In this document: piece by piece, positions 48,624-56,163 of the stretch
Numbering within the stretch: position 1 is the stretch's first letter
Layout: every line of letters begins with the position of its first letter
Position numbers and translations under genes: made by a program
Assembly: GCF_014267175.1 (NCBI RefSeq)
Contig: NZ_JACMTR010000002.1
Span: 3,497,501-3,561,500 of the forward strand
From: Pseudonocardia sp. C8
GTDB taxonomy: Bacteria > Actinomycetota > Actinomycetes > Mycobacteriales > Pseudonocardiaceae
Reading direction: 5' to 3'
DNA: 64,000 nucleotides
The notes under the pieces: generated by a model
The model's input: only the letters and a program-made list of their open reading frames with translations
Database searches by the model: none
What the model was told of the DNA's origin: nothing

Positions 48624-50749
48624 CCGGCACAGCGAGTAGCGCCAGCGGATCGCCCATCAGCACAGCGAGCAGCGCCAGCGGATCGCCCATCAGCACAGCG
48701 AGCAGCGCCAGCGGATCGCCCATCAGCACAGCGAGTAGCGCCAGCGGATCGCCCATCGGCACGGCCGCGACCCTCCCGGAACGCGACCCGTACGGACCCC
48801 GCGCGGCCCGCACCGCCACCGGACTGCTCGCCGCGTTCAACGAGGTCGACGTCCTGGCGCCCGGTGACGTGCACGTCGCCCGCGCGCTGGCCCGGCTCGG
48901 CGGCCGCGGCGACCCGGTGGGCGCGGCCGGCCCGGCCGAGCCGGAGGACGTCGTGCTCGCCGCGGCGCTCGCAGTGCGGGCGATCCGCAACGGCTCGGTG
49001 TGCGTCGACCTCGACACGGTCGCGACCACGACGGCGGGCGAGGGCGAGGTCGCCGTCGACGTGTCCGGGCTGCCGTGGCCCGATCCCGCGGCGTGGCGGG
49101 CCGCGTGCGCGGCCAGCCCGCTGGTCGCCGACGGCGCGGCGGCCCCGCCCGACCGGCCGCTGCGGCTGCTCGGCAACCTGCTGTACCTGGAGCGGTACTG
49201 GCAGGAGGAGGAGCTGGTCCGCCGCGAGTTCTCGGCCCGGTCCGGCCCGGTCGCGGCGGTCGACCCGCAGCGGCTGTGCGCCGCGCTGGACCGGCTGCTC
49301 GGCGACCCCGGCGCGGAGCGGCAGCGGCTGGCCGCCGCGGTCGCCGCGCTCCGCCCGGTCACGGTGATCGCCGGCGGCCCCGGCACCGGCAAGACGACGA
49401 CGGTCGCCCGGCTGCTCGCCGTGCTCCACGACCTGCACCGCGACGCCGCCCCCGGCCGGCCCGGCCTGCGGGTGGCGCTCGCCGCGCCCACCGGGAAGGC
49501 GGCGGCCCGGCTGACCCAGTCGGTGGCCGACGCCGTCGAGGAGCTGCCGCCCGGTGATCGCGACGCGATCGACGGGACGACGGCGTCCACGCTGCACCGG
49601 CTGCTCGGGTCCCGGGGCGCGTCCGGCCGGTTCCGGCACCACCGGGGCAACCGGCTGCCGCACGACGTCGTGGTCGTCGACGAGACCTCGATGGTGTCGC
49701 TGACGATGATGGCGCGGCTGCTGGAGGCGGTCCGCCCGGACGCCCGGCTGGTCCTGGTCGGTGACCCGGACCAGCTCGCGTCGGTGGAGGCCGGCGCCGT
49801 CCTCGGCGACCTCGCCGCTGCGGACGGGCGGGCGGAGCCGCCGCTGCAGGCGGCGCTGGAGCGGTGCGGCGCGTTCCGCGCCGACCGGCCCGCCCCGCCG
49901 TCACCGGCCGCCGGGGACCGGCCGGACGGGCCGGTGGACCCGGGAGAGCCGGGTGAGCCGGTCGTGGTGCGCAACGGGGTCGTCCGGCTGGAGCGCAACT
50001 GGCGCTTCGGCGGGTCGATCGCCGAGTTCGCCTTCGCCGTCCAGCACGGTGACGGCGACGCCGCGATGGCCCTGCTGGAGGCCGGCTCGGCCGAGCTCAC
50101 CTTCGTCCGCGCCGACCCGGCCGAGATCTGCCCGGAGCAGCTGGCCCCGTTCCGCCAGCAGGTCGTGGGCGCCGCCACCGACCTGATCGGCGCCGCGGAG
50201 AGCGGTGACGTCGACCAGGCGCTGCGCGTGCTCGACGAGCACCGGGTGCTGTGCGGGCACCGCCGCGGGCCGCACGGTGTCGCCCGCTGGACCGCCGAGA
50301 TCGAACGCTGGCTCGACACCGCCCGCCCCGGCTACGACGCCGACGCTCCGTGGTATCCGGGCCGGCCGCTGCTGGTGACCACGAACGACTACGACCTCGG
50401 GTTGTTCAACGGCGACACCGGGGTCGTCGTCCGGACCCCGGAGGGGCGGCGGGCGGTGTTCCTGCGTGACGGCAGGCCCGCGGCGTTCGAACCGGCCCGG
50501 CTCGGCGGCGTCGGCACCGTCTACGCGATGACCGTGCACCGCAGCCAGGGCAGCCAGTTCCACCGGATCACCGTCGTCCTGCCGCCCGCCGACTCGCCGC
50601 TGATGACCCGCGAGCTGCTCTACACGGCCGTCACCCGGGCCCGCCGGCACGTGCGGATCATCGGTTCGGAGGCGGCGGTGCGGGCCGCGATCGGGCGTCC
50701 GGCCGGGCGGGCCAGCGGCCTGCAGCAGCGGCTGGGGGTGACCGGCTGA
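48620..50749 (+). CDS. recD: Exodeoxyribonuclease V subunit alpha (RecD) with N-terminal repeat extension
   Basis: A 709-residue 5'-3' helicase. The helicase core is intact: VIAGGPGTGKTTTVARLLAV (Walker A, about 246-265), PTGKAAARLTQSVADAV, VVVDETSMVSLTMMARLLEA (Walker B), and RNWRFGGSIAEFAFA; the C-terminal VHRSQGSQFHRITVV and TAVTRARRHVRII are motifs V and VI. Residues about 4-48 are a four-fold SASGSPISTAS-type repeat encoded by perfect 33-bp tandem units, absent from RecD proteins I know, and inserted between the coupled ATG and the conserved N-terminal domain. The repeat length is in frame, so copy-number change would keep the protein intact. Confidence 0.95.
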   Translation: MTGTASSASGSPISTASSASGSPISTASSASGSPISTASSASGSPIGTAATLPERDPYGPRAARTATGLLAAFNEVDVLAPGDVHVARALARLGGRGDPVGAAGPAEPEDVVLAAALAVRAIRNGSVCVDLDTVATTTAGEGEVAVDVSGLPWPDPAAWRAACAASPLVADGAAAPPDRPLRLLGNLLYLERYWQEEELVRREFSARSGPVAAVDPQRLCAALDRLLGDPGAERQRLAAAVAALRPVTVIAGGPGTGKTTTVARLLAVLHDLHRDAAPGRPGLRVALAAPTGKAAARLTQSVADAVEELPPGDRDAIDGTTASTLHRLLGSRGASGRFRHHRGNRLPHDVVVVDETSMVSLTMMARLLEAVRPDARLVLVGDPDQLASVEAGAVLGDLAAADGRAEPPLQAALERCGAFRADRPAPPSPAAGDRPDGPVDPGEPGEPVVVRNGVVRLERNWRFGGSIAEFAFAVQHGDGDAAMALLEAGSAELTFVRADPAEICPEQLAPFRQQVVGAATDLIGAAESGDVDQALRVLDEHRVLCGHRRGPHGVARWTAEIERWLDTARPGYDADAPWYPGRPLLVTTNDYDLGLFNGDTGVVVRTPEGRRAVFLRDGRPAAFEPARLGGVGTVYAMTVHRSQGSQFHRITVVLPPADSPLMTRELLYTAVTRARRHVRIIGSEAAVRAAIGRPAGRASGLQQRLGVTG
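48631..48762 (+). repeat. Four tandem 33-bp repeats inside the recD 5' end
   Basis: Units 48631-48663, 48664-48696, 48697-48729 and 48730-48762 differ at two positions only (GAGTAGC/GAGCAGC and a final A/G). Each begins AGCGAG and contains GCCAGCGGATCGCCCATC. It encodes an 11-residue Ser/Ala/Gly/Pro/Ile repeat. The near-identity suggests recent expansion by slippage. Confidence 0.95.
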
Positions 50750-50756
50750 CCGGCCG

Positions 50757-51482
50757 TCAGGAGTCCCGCGGCGCGGCCGCCTGCGAGGCCCGGCCCTTCC
50801 GGCGGCCCGAGCTCCAGGCGACGAACACGATCAGCGCGATGCTGATGTAGGTCGCGTACCTGTCGATCGTGAGGACGACGTCGACGGCGTGCTGGCCCAG
50901 GCCGTGACCGAGCCCGGCGACCAGGCCGGTGACCAGGGCGGCACCGACCACGTCGAACAGCAGGAACGTGACGATCCGCATCCGGCCGAGGCCGGCCAGC
51001 GCGTACACCGCGACCGCGGGGATTCCGGGCAGCGCCGCCGCGACGACCACCAGCGGCATCGCCCACCGCGGCCAGGCCCGGACCCGCGCCACGAACCGCT
51101 GCGCGCCCTCGCCGGGCGCGAAGAAGGTCACGACCTTCGGGCCCCACCGGCGGCCGGCGAGCCAGAACAGCCAGTCGAACTTGACCATGCCGAACACCCC
51201 GGCGACGATCACCAGCCACAGCTCGGTCTCACCGATCCGGGCGAACGCCGCGCCGGCGCCGATCGCCGACAGGCTGCCGGTGACGGCGCTCAGCGCCACC
51301 GGGTGCGAGGCCAGCAGGAACGGCCGCAGCGGCAGCGACAGCAGCATCACCGCCATGATCCCGAGCGTCGAGAAGACCAGGACCTTGTCGCCGCGGTTCA
51401 TGGGGGTGTCCCAGGGGACGGCGTCGCGCCACGCCTGCTTGGCGGCCTCGATCTCCTCCGGGCTGTACTCGCGACGCGGCAT
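50757..51482 (-). CDS. DedA/VTT-like membrane protein
   Basis: A 241-residue membrane protein. A cytoplasmic N terminus (REYSPEEIEAAKQAWRDAVP) is followed by about five hydrophobic spans, with the DedA-like segment FDWLFWLAGRRWGPKVVTFF (about 119-138; G-x-RWG form) and PLVVVAAALPGIPAVAVYA re-entrant region, ending in the basic tail SSGRRKGRASQ. DedA/VTT proteins take part in lipid scrambling and membrane homeostasis. It is convergent with recD, separated by only 7 bp. The exact subfamily is uncertain. Confidence 0.75.
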   Translation of the reverse strand: MPRREYSPEEIEAAKQAWRDAVPWDTPMNRGDKVLVFSTLGIMAVMLLSLPLRPFLLASHPVALSAVTGSLSAIGAGAAFARIGETELWLVIVAGVFGMVKFDWLFWLAGRRWGPKVVTFFAPGEGAQRFVARVRAWPRWAMPLVVVAAALPGIPAVAVYALAGLGRMRIVTFLLFDVVGAALVTGLVAGLGHGLGQHAVDVVLTIDRYATYISIALIVFVAWSSGRRKGRASQAAAPRDS

Positions 51483-51771
51483 CCGTTGTCCCCCTCCCGT
51501 GACGGCCCCGACCCGCCACACCCCCGAGGCTATGTGACGGGACAGGGCCGCACCTCGTCGGCGGGGACGAGCCGGCGGGCCGCGGGGGTCGTCGGCGCGG
51601 TGGAGCACCAGCCACACACCCGTTCCCCGCCGACGCTCACCGGATCCGGGAACGCTCGCCCGATCGCGCGAGCACCGCCCGGTTCCGTGAGCGTCCAGGA
51701 ACGGTGGGGGGTGGTGCGGGGCGCTGGAAAACGCGTGGGGTGGCGGAGGTGGTGGGCGCTAGCGTTTCCCC
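51483..51771. other. Divergent intergenic region, DedA-like/GNAT
   Basis: About 290 bp without a supported gene. It contains several imperfect GGAACG/CGTTCC and GTGAGCG/CGCTCAC elements (51625-51710) but no clean operator. The GNAT -10 box is at its right end. Confidence 0.5.
51760..51765 (+). promoter_or_regulatory. -10 box TAGCGT, leaderless spacing
   Basis: TAGCGT ends 6 nt before the GTG at 51772 and no Shine-Dalgarno is present. The same hexamer precedes recC. Confidence 0.55.
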
Positions 51772-52341
51772 GTGACCAGCACCGTCCCGACCAGCGTCCC
51801 GGCCGGCCCCATCACGTTCCGCCCGCTCGGCCCGGCCGACCTGCCGATGCTGCGCGGATGGCTCGCCGAGCCGCACGTGCGCCGCTGGTGGAACCACGAG
51901 ACCTCCGCCGAGGCCGTCGAGCGGGACTTCGGCCCGGCCATGCGCGGCGAGGAGCCGTCCGAGGACCTGGTCGTCGAGGTCGGCGGCGAACCGGTCGGGC
52001 TGGTCCAGCGGTGCCGCTGGCACGACTACCCGGAGTACGTCGAGGAGATCGCGCCGATCCTGGAGATCCCGCCGGGCGCGGTGACGCTCGACTACCTGAT
52101 CGGCCCGCCCGGGTACACCGGGCACGGGCTCGGGCCGCGCATCATCACCGCGGCCGTCGCCGCCACCTGGGAGCGTTACCCGGACGCGTCCGCGATCGTC
52201 GTCCCGGTGGTCGCGACGAACCGGGCGTCGTGGCGGGCGCTGGAGAAGGCCGGCTTCCGCCGGGTCGCCTCGGGCGACCTGACCCCGGACAACCCGGTCG
52301 ACCCGCCGCTGTCCCACGTGCACCGGATCGACCGTCCCTGA
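51772..52341 (+). CDS. GNAT N-acetyltransferase, AAC(6')/IucB-like
   Basis: A 189-residue acetyltransferase of the subgroup that includes aminoglycoside 6'-acetyltransferases and siderophore acetylases: FRPLGPADLPMLRGWLAEPH, VRRWWNHETSAEAVERDFGP, LIGPPGYTGHGLGPRIITAA (acetyl-CoA pyrophosphate loop GHGLG) and VPVVATNRASWRALEKAGFR. The tryptophan pair WW near residue 43 is typical of this subgroup. The acceptor amine is unknown, and resistance should not be assumed. It is a single gene with a leaderless-type promoter. Confidence 0.85.
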   Translation: MTSTVPTSVPAGPITFRPLGPADLPMLRGWLAEPHVRRWWNHETSAEAVERDFGPAMRGEEPSEDLVVEVGGEPVGLVQRCRWHDYPEYVEEIAPILEIPPGAVTLDYLIGPPGYTGHGLGPRIITAAVAATWERYPDASAIVVPVVATNRASWRALEKAGFRRVASGDLTPDNPVDPPLSHVHRIDRP

Positions 52342-52371
52342 CGGCCGCCCCACGCGTCCGGCGCGTCCGAC

Positions 52372-52385
52372 CTCGGACGTCCGAG
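52372..52385. terminator. Perfect palindrome CTCGGACGTCCGAG between GNAT and yoeB
   Basis: A 14-bp palindrome lies between two convergent stop codons, directly next to the YoeB stop. It could act as a two-way terminator. Confidence 0.45.
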
Positions 52386-52643
52386 TCAGTCGTAGTGGTA
52401 GCGGGCCTGGAGGATGACGACGTCGTCACCCTCGACGAGGTACACCAGCCGATGCTCCTCGCTGATGCGCCGCGACCATGCCCCGGCGAGGGCGTGCCGC
52501 AGGGGTTCCGGTTTACCGATACCGTCGAAGGGATCGCGCAGCACGTCGTCGACGAGCCTGTTGAGGCGCTTCAGCGTGGCACGGTCACCGGTGATCCAGT
52601 GCTGGTAGTCCCTCCAGCCATGCGACGTGAAGACGACCCTCAT
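52386..52643 (-). CDS. yoeB: YoeB-family ribosome-dependent mRNA interferase toxin, apparently orphan
   Basis: 85 residues, the length of E. coli YoeB (84). The whole protein follows the family: VFTSHGWRDYQHWITGDRAT, LKRLNRLVDDVLRDPFDGIG, KPEPLRHALAGAWSRRISEE, HRLVYLVEGDDVVILQARYH and final YHYD. The catalytic Glu (KPEPL), Arg (WSRRI) and the C-terminal His-Tyr are present, so it should be active. YoeB cleaves mRNA in the ribosomal A site and is normally encoded after its antitoxin YefM. No YefM-like protein can be read upstream on this strand; the region instead holds an inverted repeat and a divergent NUDIX gene. Confidence 0.9.
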   Translation of the reverse strand: MRVVFTSHGWRDYQHWITGDRATLKRLNRLVDDVLRDPFDGIGKPEPLRHALAGAWSRRISEEHRLVYLVEGDDVVILQARYHYD

Positions 52644-52680
52644 CGTGTCAGCGGATGCTCCTCGGTGTCACCGTGCCGCG

Positions 52681-52732
52681 CCACGAGCGTGCCGGTCGTG
52701 GCAAGCCTTCCCCACGAAGGGTCCGCTCGTGG
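52681..52732. promoter_or_regulatory. Inverted repeat CCACGAGCG...CGCTCGTGG in the yoeB/NUDIX gap
   Basis: Nine-bp perfect arms at 52681-52689 and 52724-52732 with inner TCGTGG/CCACGA half-sites (about 52697-52716). Four CCACGA-type half-sites in 52 bp, upstream of a YoeB gene, look like operator DNA for a toxin-antitoxin-type repressor. Confidence 0.5.
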
Positions 52733-52814
52733 CACCTCGAGCACCGGCGCCCGGCACCGTGGCAGGGTGACGGGCGGCTCCGGCCGACGATCACCATCGC
52801 CAGAGAGGACCGCC

Positions 52815-53306
52815 ATGGCCCCCGTGACCAGCGCCGGCCTGTTGCTGTACCGCCGCGGCACCGACGGGCTCGAGGTGCTGCTCGGCCACATGGGTGGCCC
52901 GTTCTGGGCCCGCAAGGACGCCCACGCCTGGTCGGTCCCGAAGGGTGAGCACGGCCCCGAGGAGTCCCCGCTGGAGGCGGCCCGCCGCGAGTTCGCCGAG
53001 GAGTTGGGCGCTGCCCCGCCCGCCGGTGACCCGGTCGACCTCGGAACGGTGCGCCAGTCCCGCAAGACGGTCACCGCGTTCGCGCTCGACGGCACCGCGT
53101 TCGACGGGGCCGAGGCCGTCGCCGACCGCCCCGACGACGGCAGCTGGATCGAGCTCGAGTGGCCGCCGCGGTCCGGGCGCGTCGTGCGCTTCCCGGAGAT
53201 CGACCGTGCCGCGTGGTTCACGCTCGCCGACGCCCGCGACAAGATCGTCAAAGGGCAGGTCCCGCTGCTGGACCGGCTGGCGGAGGTGCTCGGGGAGCGG
53301 ATGTGA
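52815..53306 (+). CDS. NUDIX hydrolase
   Basis: 163 residues. The Nudix box is GEHGPEESPLEAARREFAEE (about 44-63), followed by LG, matching Gx5Ex7REUxEExGU. The flanking GPFWARKDAHAWSVPKGE and WPPRSGRVVRFPEIDRAAWF are the marks of the group often annotated as bis(5'-nucleosyl)-tetraphosphatase-like or 'predicted NTP pyrophosphohydrolase'. The substrate is probably a nucleoside di- or polyphosphate derivative. ATG is preceded by AGAGAGGA. It is divergent from yoeB and may be cotranscribed with the 2H phosphoesterase that starts 10 bp after it. Confidence 0.88.
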   Translation: MAPVTSAGLLLYRRGTDGLEVLLGHMGGPFWARKDAHAWSVPKGEHGPEESPLEAARREFAEELGAAPPAGDPVDLGTVRQSRKTVTAFALDGTAFDGAEAVADRPDDGSWIELEWPPRSGRVVRFPEIDRAAWFTLADARDKIVKGQVPLLDRLAEVLGERM

Positions 53307-53310
53307 GAAT
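53305..53310 (+). promoter_or_regulatory. -10-like GAGAAT before the 2H phosphoesterase
   Basis: GAGAAT overlaps the NUDIX stop and ends 6 nt before GTG 53317. Spacing fits a leaderless start, although read-through from the NUDIX gene is equally possible. Confidence 0.35.
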
Positions 53311-53316
53311 CCGGGT

Positions 53317-53829
53317 GTGCCGCAGCCCGGACGGACCGCCGTCGTCATCCCGGTTCCCGAACTCGACCCGGTGCTCGGCGCGGTCGCGACCCACCGGCCG
53401 GACGCCGTCCGGCCCGGGATCCCCGCCCACCTCACCCTGCTCTACCCGTTCGTCCCGGCACCGGAGCTGACCGGCGCGGCCGTCGACCGGTGCCGCGCGC
53501 TGTGCGCCGGGACCGGGCCGGTGCGGGTCACGTTCCGCCACGCCGTGGCCGGCTCCTCGATGGTCGCCACCACGCCGGAGCCGGCCGGTCCGCTCGCCGC
53601 GCTGGCCCGTGCGCTGCGGGAGGCCTGGCCCGAGCACCCGCCGTACGGCGGACGGTTCGGCCCCGACCCGGACCCCCACGTCACGCTGGCGCTCGATCCG
53701 GGCCCGGACGCCGCCGCGCTCGCCGTCGCGACCGGCGGGCTCCTGCCGGTCGACGCCGTCCTGTCCGCCGCGGCGCTGGTCGAGCTGACCGCGGACGGCT
53801 GGCGTCAGCGGGCCGCGCTGCCGCTCTGA
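53317..53829 (+). CDS. 2'-5' RNA ligase/2H phosphoesterase family protein
   Basis: 170 residues with the two HxT motifs of the 2H superfamily: IPAHLTLLYPFVP (about residues 27-39) and DPHVTLALDPGP (about 119-130). Family members include ThpR RNA 2',3'-cyclic phosphodiesterases and ligases acting on RNA ends. GTG 53317 is the start that fits the family N terminus (TAVVIPVPELDPVL). Its 3' end overlaps the convergent membrane-protein gene by 25 bp. Confidence 0.82.
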   Translation: MPQPGRTAVVIPVPELDPVLGAVATHRPDAVRPGIPAHLTLLYPFVPAPELTGAAVDRCRALCAGTGPVRVTFRHAVAGSSMVATTPEPAGPLAALARALREAWPEHPPYGGRFGPDPDPHVTLALDPGPDAAALAVATGGLLPVDAVLSAAALVELTADGWRQRAALPL

Positions 53830-55046
53830 CCGGCGCCGCCGACCAGCGGCTCGATCTCCCGCCGGGCGAACGCCGCCGACACCCGCGCGAGCCGCTGCGC
53901 CTCGGCCCGGGTGTCGTCCGCCCCGGGGTCGGGTGCCTGCCGGTCGGGCGGCGGCCCGTCCGGCAGGGTCGCGGCGCCGCGGTACCGGTCGAGCGCGGTG
54001 GCCAGGTCCGCGGCCTCCACGGCGGCGTCGGCCCGTTCCCCGCTGAGCCCGGCCCGCGCCGCCCGCAGCCGGTGCTCGCGGGTGTCGCCCGGGCTGCGGT
54101 AGGGCTCGAGCAACAGCGCGCCGTCGCGCACCTCCACCGTGCGGCGGTAGAGCCGCAGCGACGCGGCGTAGCGGGGGACCCGGCCGTCCACCGCCCCGGG
54201 GGAGGTCAGCGCGATCTGCGGGAGCGCGTCGCACAGCGCCCGCCACAGCGGCCGCAGCTCGTGGGCCAGCCGGACGTCGGCGATCCAGCGACGTAGCTCG
54301 CCCGGCGCGCCCAGCAGGAGCGGGATCCCGATCCCGACGACGATCAGCGCGACCGACAGTGCCGGCAGGCCGACCGCCAGCGTGCAGTGCGCGGTCTCGA
54401 ACGGTCCCCCGCAGTACCGGTCGGCGCCGTCCGGCCCGAGACCGGCGTAGGCGGTCACCGCCGTGTACACCCGCCCCGCGGCGTAGACCAGGCCGAGCGC
54501 GCAGCCGGCGGCGAGCACCGCCATCCCGATCCGCAGCCGGCGACGGGTCCGCCCGACCGCGCGCACGGCCAGCGCGAGCATCCGGACCAGCGTCAGGCCG
54601 AGGTAGGCCGCGTACACGACCACGTAGGTGGTGAGCGCGAGATCGCCCCGGTAGTCGAACAGCGCGACCGGGCCGGTCGGGGTCCGGCCCAGGAAGAACG
54701 TCACCACGAGCACGGCGAGCACGACCAGCAGCAGGCCCACCCGCCGCCGGCGGCCGGCCGCGGCCGGGGCGCCCGCGGAGCCGTGCAGGTACCCGAGCAT
54801 CTCGGAGAACGCGAACGCGGCCAGCAGCGTGCAGCAGTTCGACAGCAGCCGCCCGGCGCCCGGCGCGACCGTGCCGACCAGCTGCTGGGTGACCGGCGCG
54901 ATGAGCACCAGTGCGGCGCCCAACCCCGCGACCGCCGGCAGGACCGGGTGCACGCCGGTGCCGCCGCGGCGCCGCCACGACCGCTGGCGCAGCACGCCGG
55001 TGACCAGGCAGAGCAGGGCGACGAGCAGGAAGACCAGGCTGACCAT
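53805..55046 (-). CDS. MAB_1171c-like membrane protein of unknown function
   Basis: 413 residues: seven hydrophobic spans in the first 240 residues (for example VSLVFLLVALLCLVTGVL, and GLLLVVLAVLVVTFFLG), basic loops (RTRRRLRIGM), then a soluble C-terminal domain with RRWIADVRLAHELRPLWRAL, RLYRRTVEVRDGALLLEPY and EAADLATALDRYR. This arrangement is that of the 'MAB_1171c family putative transporter' proteins, which in actinomycetes usually follow an XRE regulator and an ImmA/IrrE protease, exactly as here. Function is not established; transport is only a name. It starts 2 bp after the ImmA stop, so it is coupled to it. Confidence 0.8.
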   Translation of the reverse strand: MVSLVFLLVALLCLVTGVLRQRSWRRRGGTGVHPVLPAVAGLGAALVLIAPVTQQLVGTVAPGAGRLLSNCCTLLAAFAFSEMLGYLHGSAGAPAAAGRRRRVGLLLVVLAVLVVTFFLGRTPTGPVALFDYRGDLALTTYVVVYAAYLGLTLVRMLALAVRAVGRTRRRLRIGMAVLAAGCALGLVYAAGRVYTAVTAYAGLGPDGADRYCGGPFETAHCTLAVGLPALSVALIVVGIGIPLLLGAPGELRRWIADVRLAHELRPLWRALCDALPQIALTSPGAVDGRVPRYAASLRLYRRTVEVRDGALLLEPYRSPGDTREHRLRAARAGLSGERADAAVEAADLATALDRYRGAATLPDGPPPDRQAPDPGADDTRAEAQRLARVSAAFARREIEPLVGGAGQSGSAAR

Positions 55047-55048
55047 GG

Positions 55049-55576
55049 CTAGCCGAAGACGTCGGCCATCCGCTGGTAGAACCCGGACTCGTCACCGGTG
55101 AGCCGGCGGTCGTCGACCAGCTCGTCCGGCGGGGTCTCGGCGGCCAGCCGGAGCAGCGTGGCCACCATCTCGGCTTCCTGCTCCTCCTCCGTGCCGTACG
55201 TCGACCGGCGCAGCATGTGCTCGGCCAGCTGCGCCCGCTCCGGGGACACGAGGTCGGTCAGCGAGTCCAGCGGGAGGTCGCAGGCGCCGCGGTGCGCGCA
55301 GACCATGTGCCCGATCTCGTGCAGCACGATGTGGGTCTGGTGCACGGTGCTGGTGTTCTCCGCGTAGACGATGACGTCCTGGTCGGCCTGCCGGAGCCAG
55401 AGCCCGCACGGCCCGCCGGTCACGCGGGTGGCGTGCAGCTCGATGGGCCGCCCGCGGTGCGCCTCGACCCGGTCGAGCAGGGTGTTCAGGTCGAACGGCC
55501 GGGGGATACCGCCGATCTCGCGGTCGAGCCGGTGCACCAGCCCGGCGCACCGCCGGTGCAACCTCGAGTACCGCAC
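55049..55576 (-). CDS. ImmA/IrrE family metallo-endopeptidase
   Basis: About 175 residues. The zinc motif is HIVLHEIGHMVCAH (HExxH, about residues 82-95), with the third acidic ligand in EEEQEAEMVATLLRLA. ImmA/IrrE proteases cut XRE-type repressors in response to stress or mobile-element signals; the adjacent XRE gene is the obvious substrate. GTG 55576 is preferred because GGAGGGG lies 6 nt upstream; an ATG at 55669 that overlaps the XRE stop is the alternative and would add 31 unconserved residues. It is the middle gene of XRE-ImmA-MAB_1171c. Confidence 0.87.
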   Translation of the reverse strand: MRYSRLHRRCAGLVHRLDREIGGIPRPFDLNTLLDRVEAHRGRPIELHATRVTGGPCGLWLRQADQDVIVYAENTSTVHQTHIVLHEIGHMVCAHRGACDLPLDSLTDLVSPERAQLAEHMLRRSTYGTEEEQEAEMVATLLRLAAETPPDELVDDRRLTGDESGFYQRMADVFG

Positions 55577-55665
55577 CTCGTTCCCCTCCGCCTGCCGGCC
55601 GGTCGCGAGCCGCGTGCACAGCGCACCGCGACCCGCCGTCCTCTCCCCGGACGGGAGGAATGGTC

Positions 55666-56163
55666 TCATCCGGACGCGTCGCCGTCACCGCGCCGCCGGC
55701 GGCGCCCGGGGCCGCTGCGCTGCTGCAGGTCCCCCATCTCCTGGATGATCCGCGAGATCGAGCGCCGGTACTCGGGGTCGAGGTCGAGCGCGCGCATCGC
55801 GATGTCCTTCACGCCCTGGTCGCGGATCGCCTGCAGCAGGGCGATCTCCTCGTCGACCTCGCGGGCCACCCGGTCGTTGAACAGGTAGGCCAGCGTGACG
55901 CCGTAGAACCCGACGATGGCCTCCAGCTTCTGCAGCGACGGGTTCGGGCGCTTGCCGGTCTCCAGCTGGTGCAGGTAGGCCGGGGACACGGTCTCGCCGC
56001 GCAGGCGGATCCCCTCGGACACCTCCTCGAGGGTGTAGGGGCCGCGGTCGGCGGGATGCACGGTGTTCCGCAGCGTGGTCAGCCGCTCCCCCAGCGTCGC
56101 GGAGGCCGGCACGTCGTCGCCGCCCCGCGGGGCCGTGCCGTCCGGCTGCCCGGTTCCGTTCAC
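55666..56163 (-). CDS. XRE family transcriptional regulator
   Basis: 165 residues. The HTH occupies about 24-92 (LGERLTTLRNTVHPADRGPY, TLEEVSEGIRLRGETVSPAY, LHQLETGKRPNPSLQKLEAI), in the EspR/actinobacterial long-loop form, with a helical C-terminal region (VAREVDEEIALLQAIRDQGV, then RALDLDPEYRRSISRIIQEM) that probably dimerises and offers the cleavage region for ImmA. GTG 56163 has AAGGGGAG upstream. It is first in its operon and is probably self-regulated through the inverted repeats at 56227-56262. Confidence 0.88.
   Translation of the reverse strand: MNGTGQPDGTAPRGGDDVPASATLGERLTTLRNTVHPADRGPYTLEEVSEGIRLRGETVSPAYLHQLETGKRPNPSLQKLEAIVGFYGVTLAYLFNDRVAREVDEEIALLQAIRDQGVKDIAMRALDLDPEYRRSISRIIQEMGDLQQRSGPGRRRRRGDGDASG

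Noticed and set aside
51772-52341. Aminoglycoside resistance gene
   Set aside because: The acetyltransferase subgroup also acts on siderophores and other amines. Nothing in the neighbourhood supports a resistance role.
52640-53251. A 203-residue minus-strand frame overlapping yoeB by ATGA, as the missing antitoxin
   Set aside because: Most of it is antisense to the clear NUDIX gene, and it lacks the YefM N-terminal DNA-binding fold. Only a short C-terminal likeness remains, which I report as a possible remnant.
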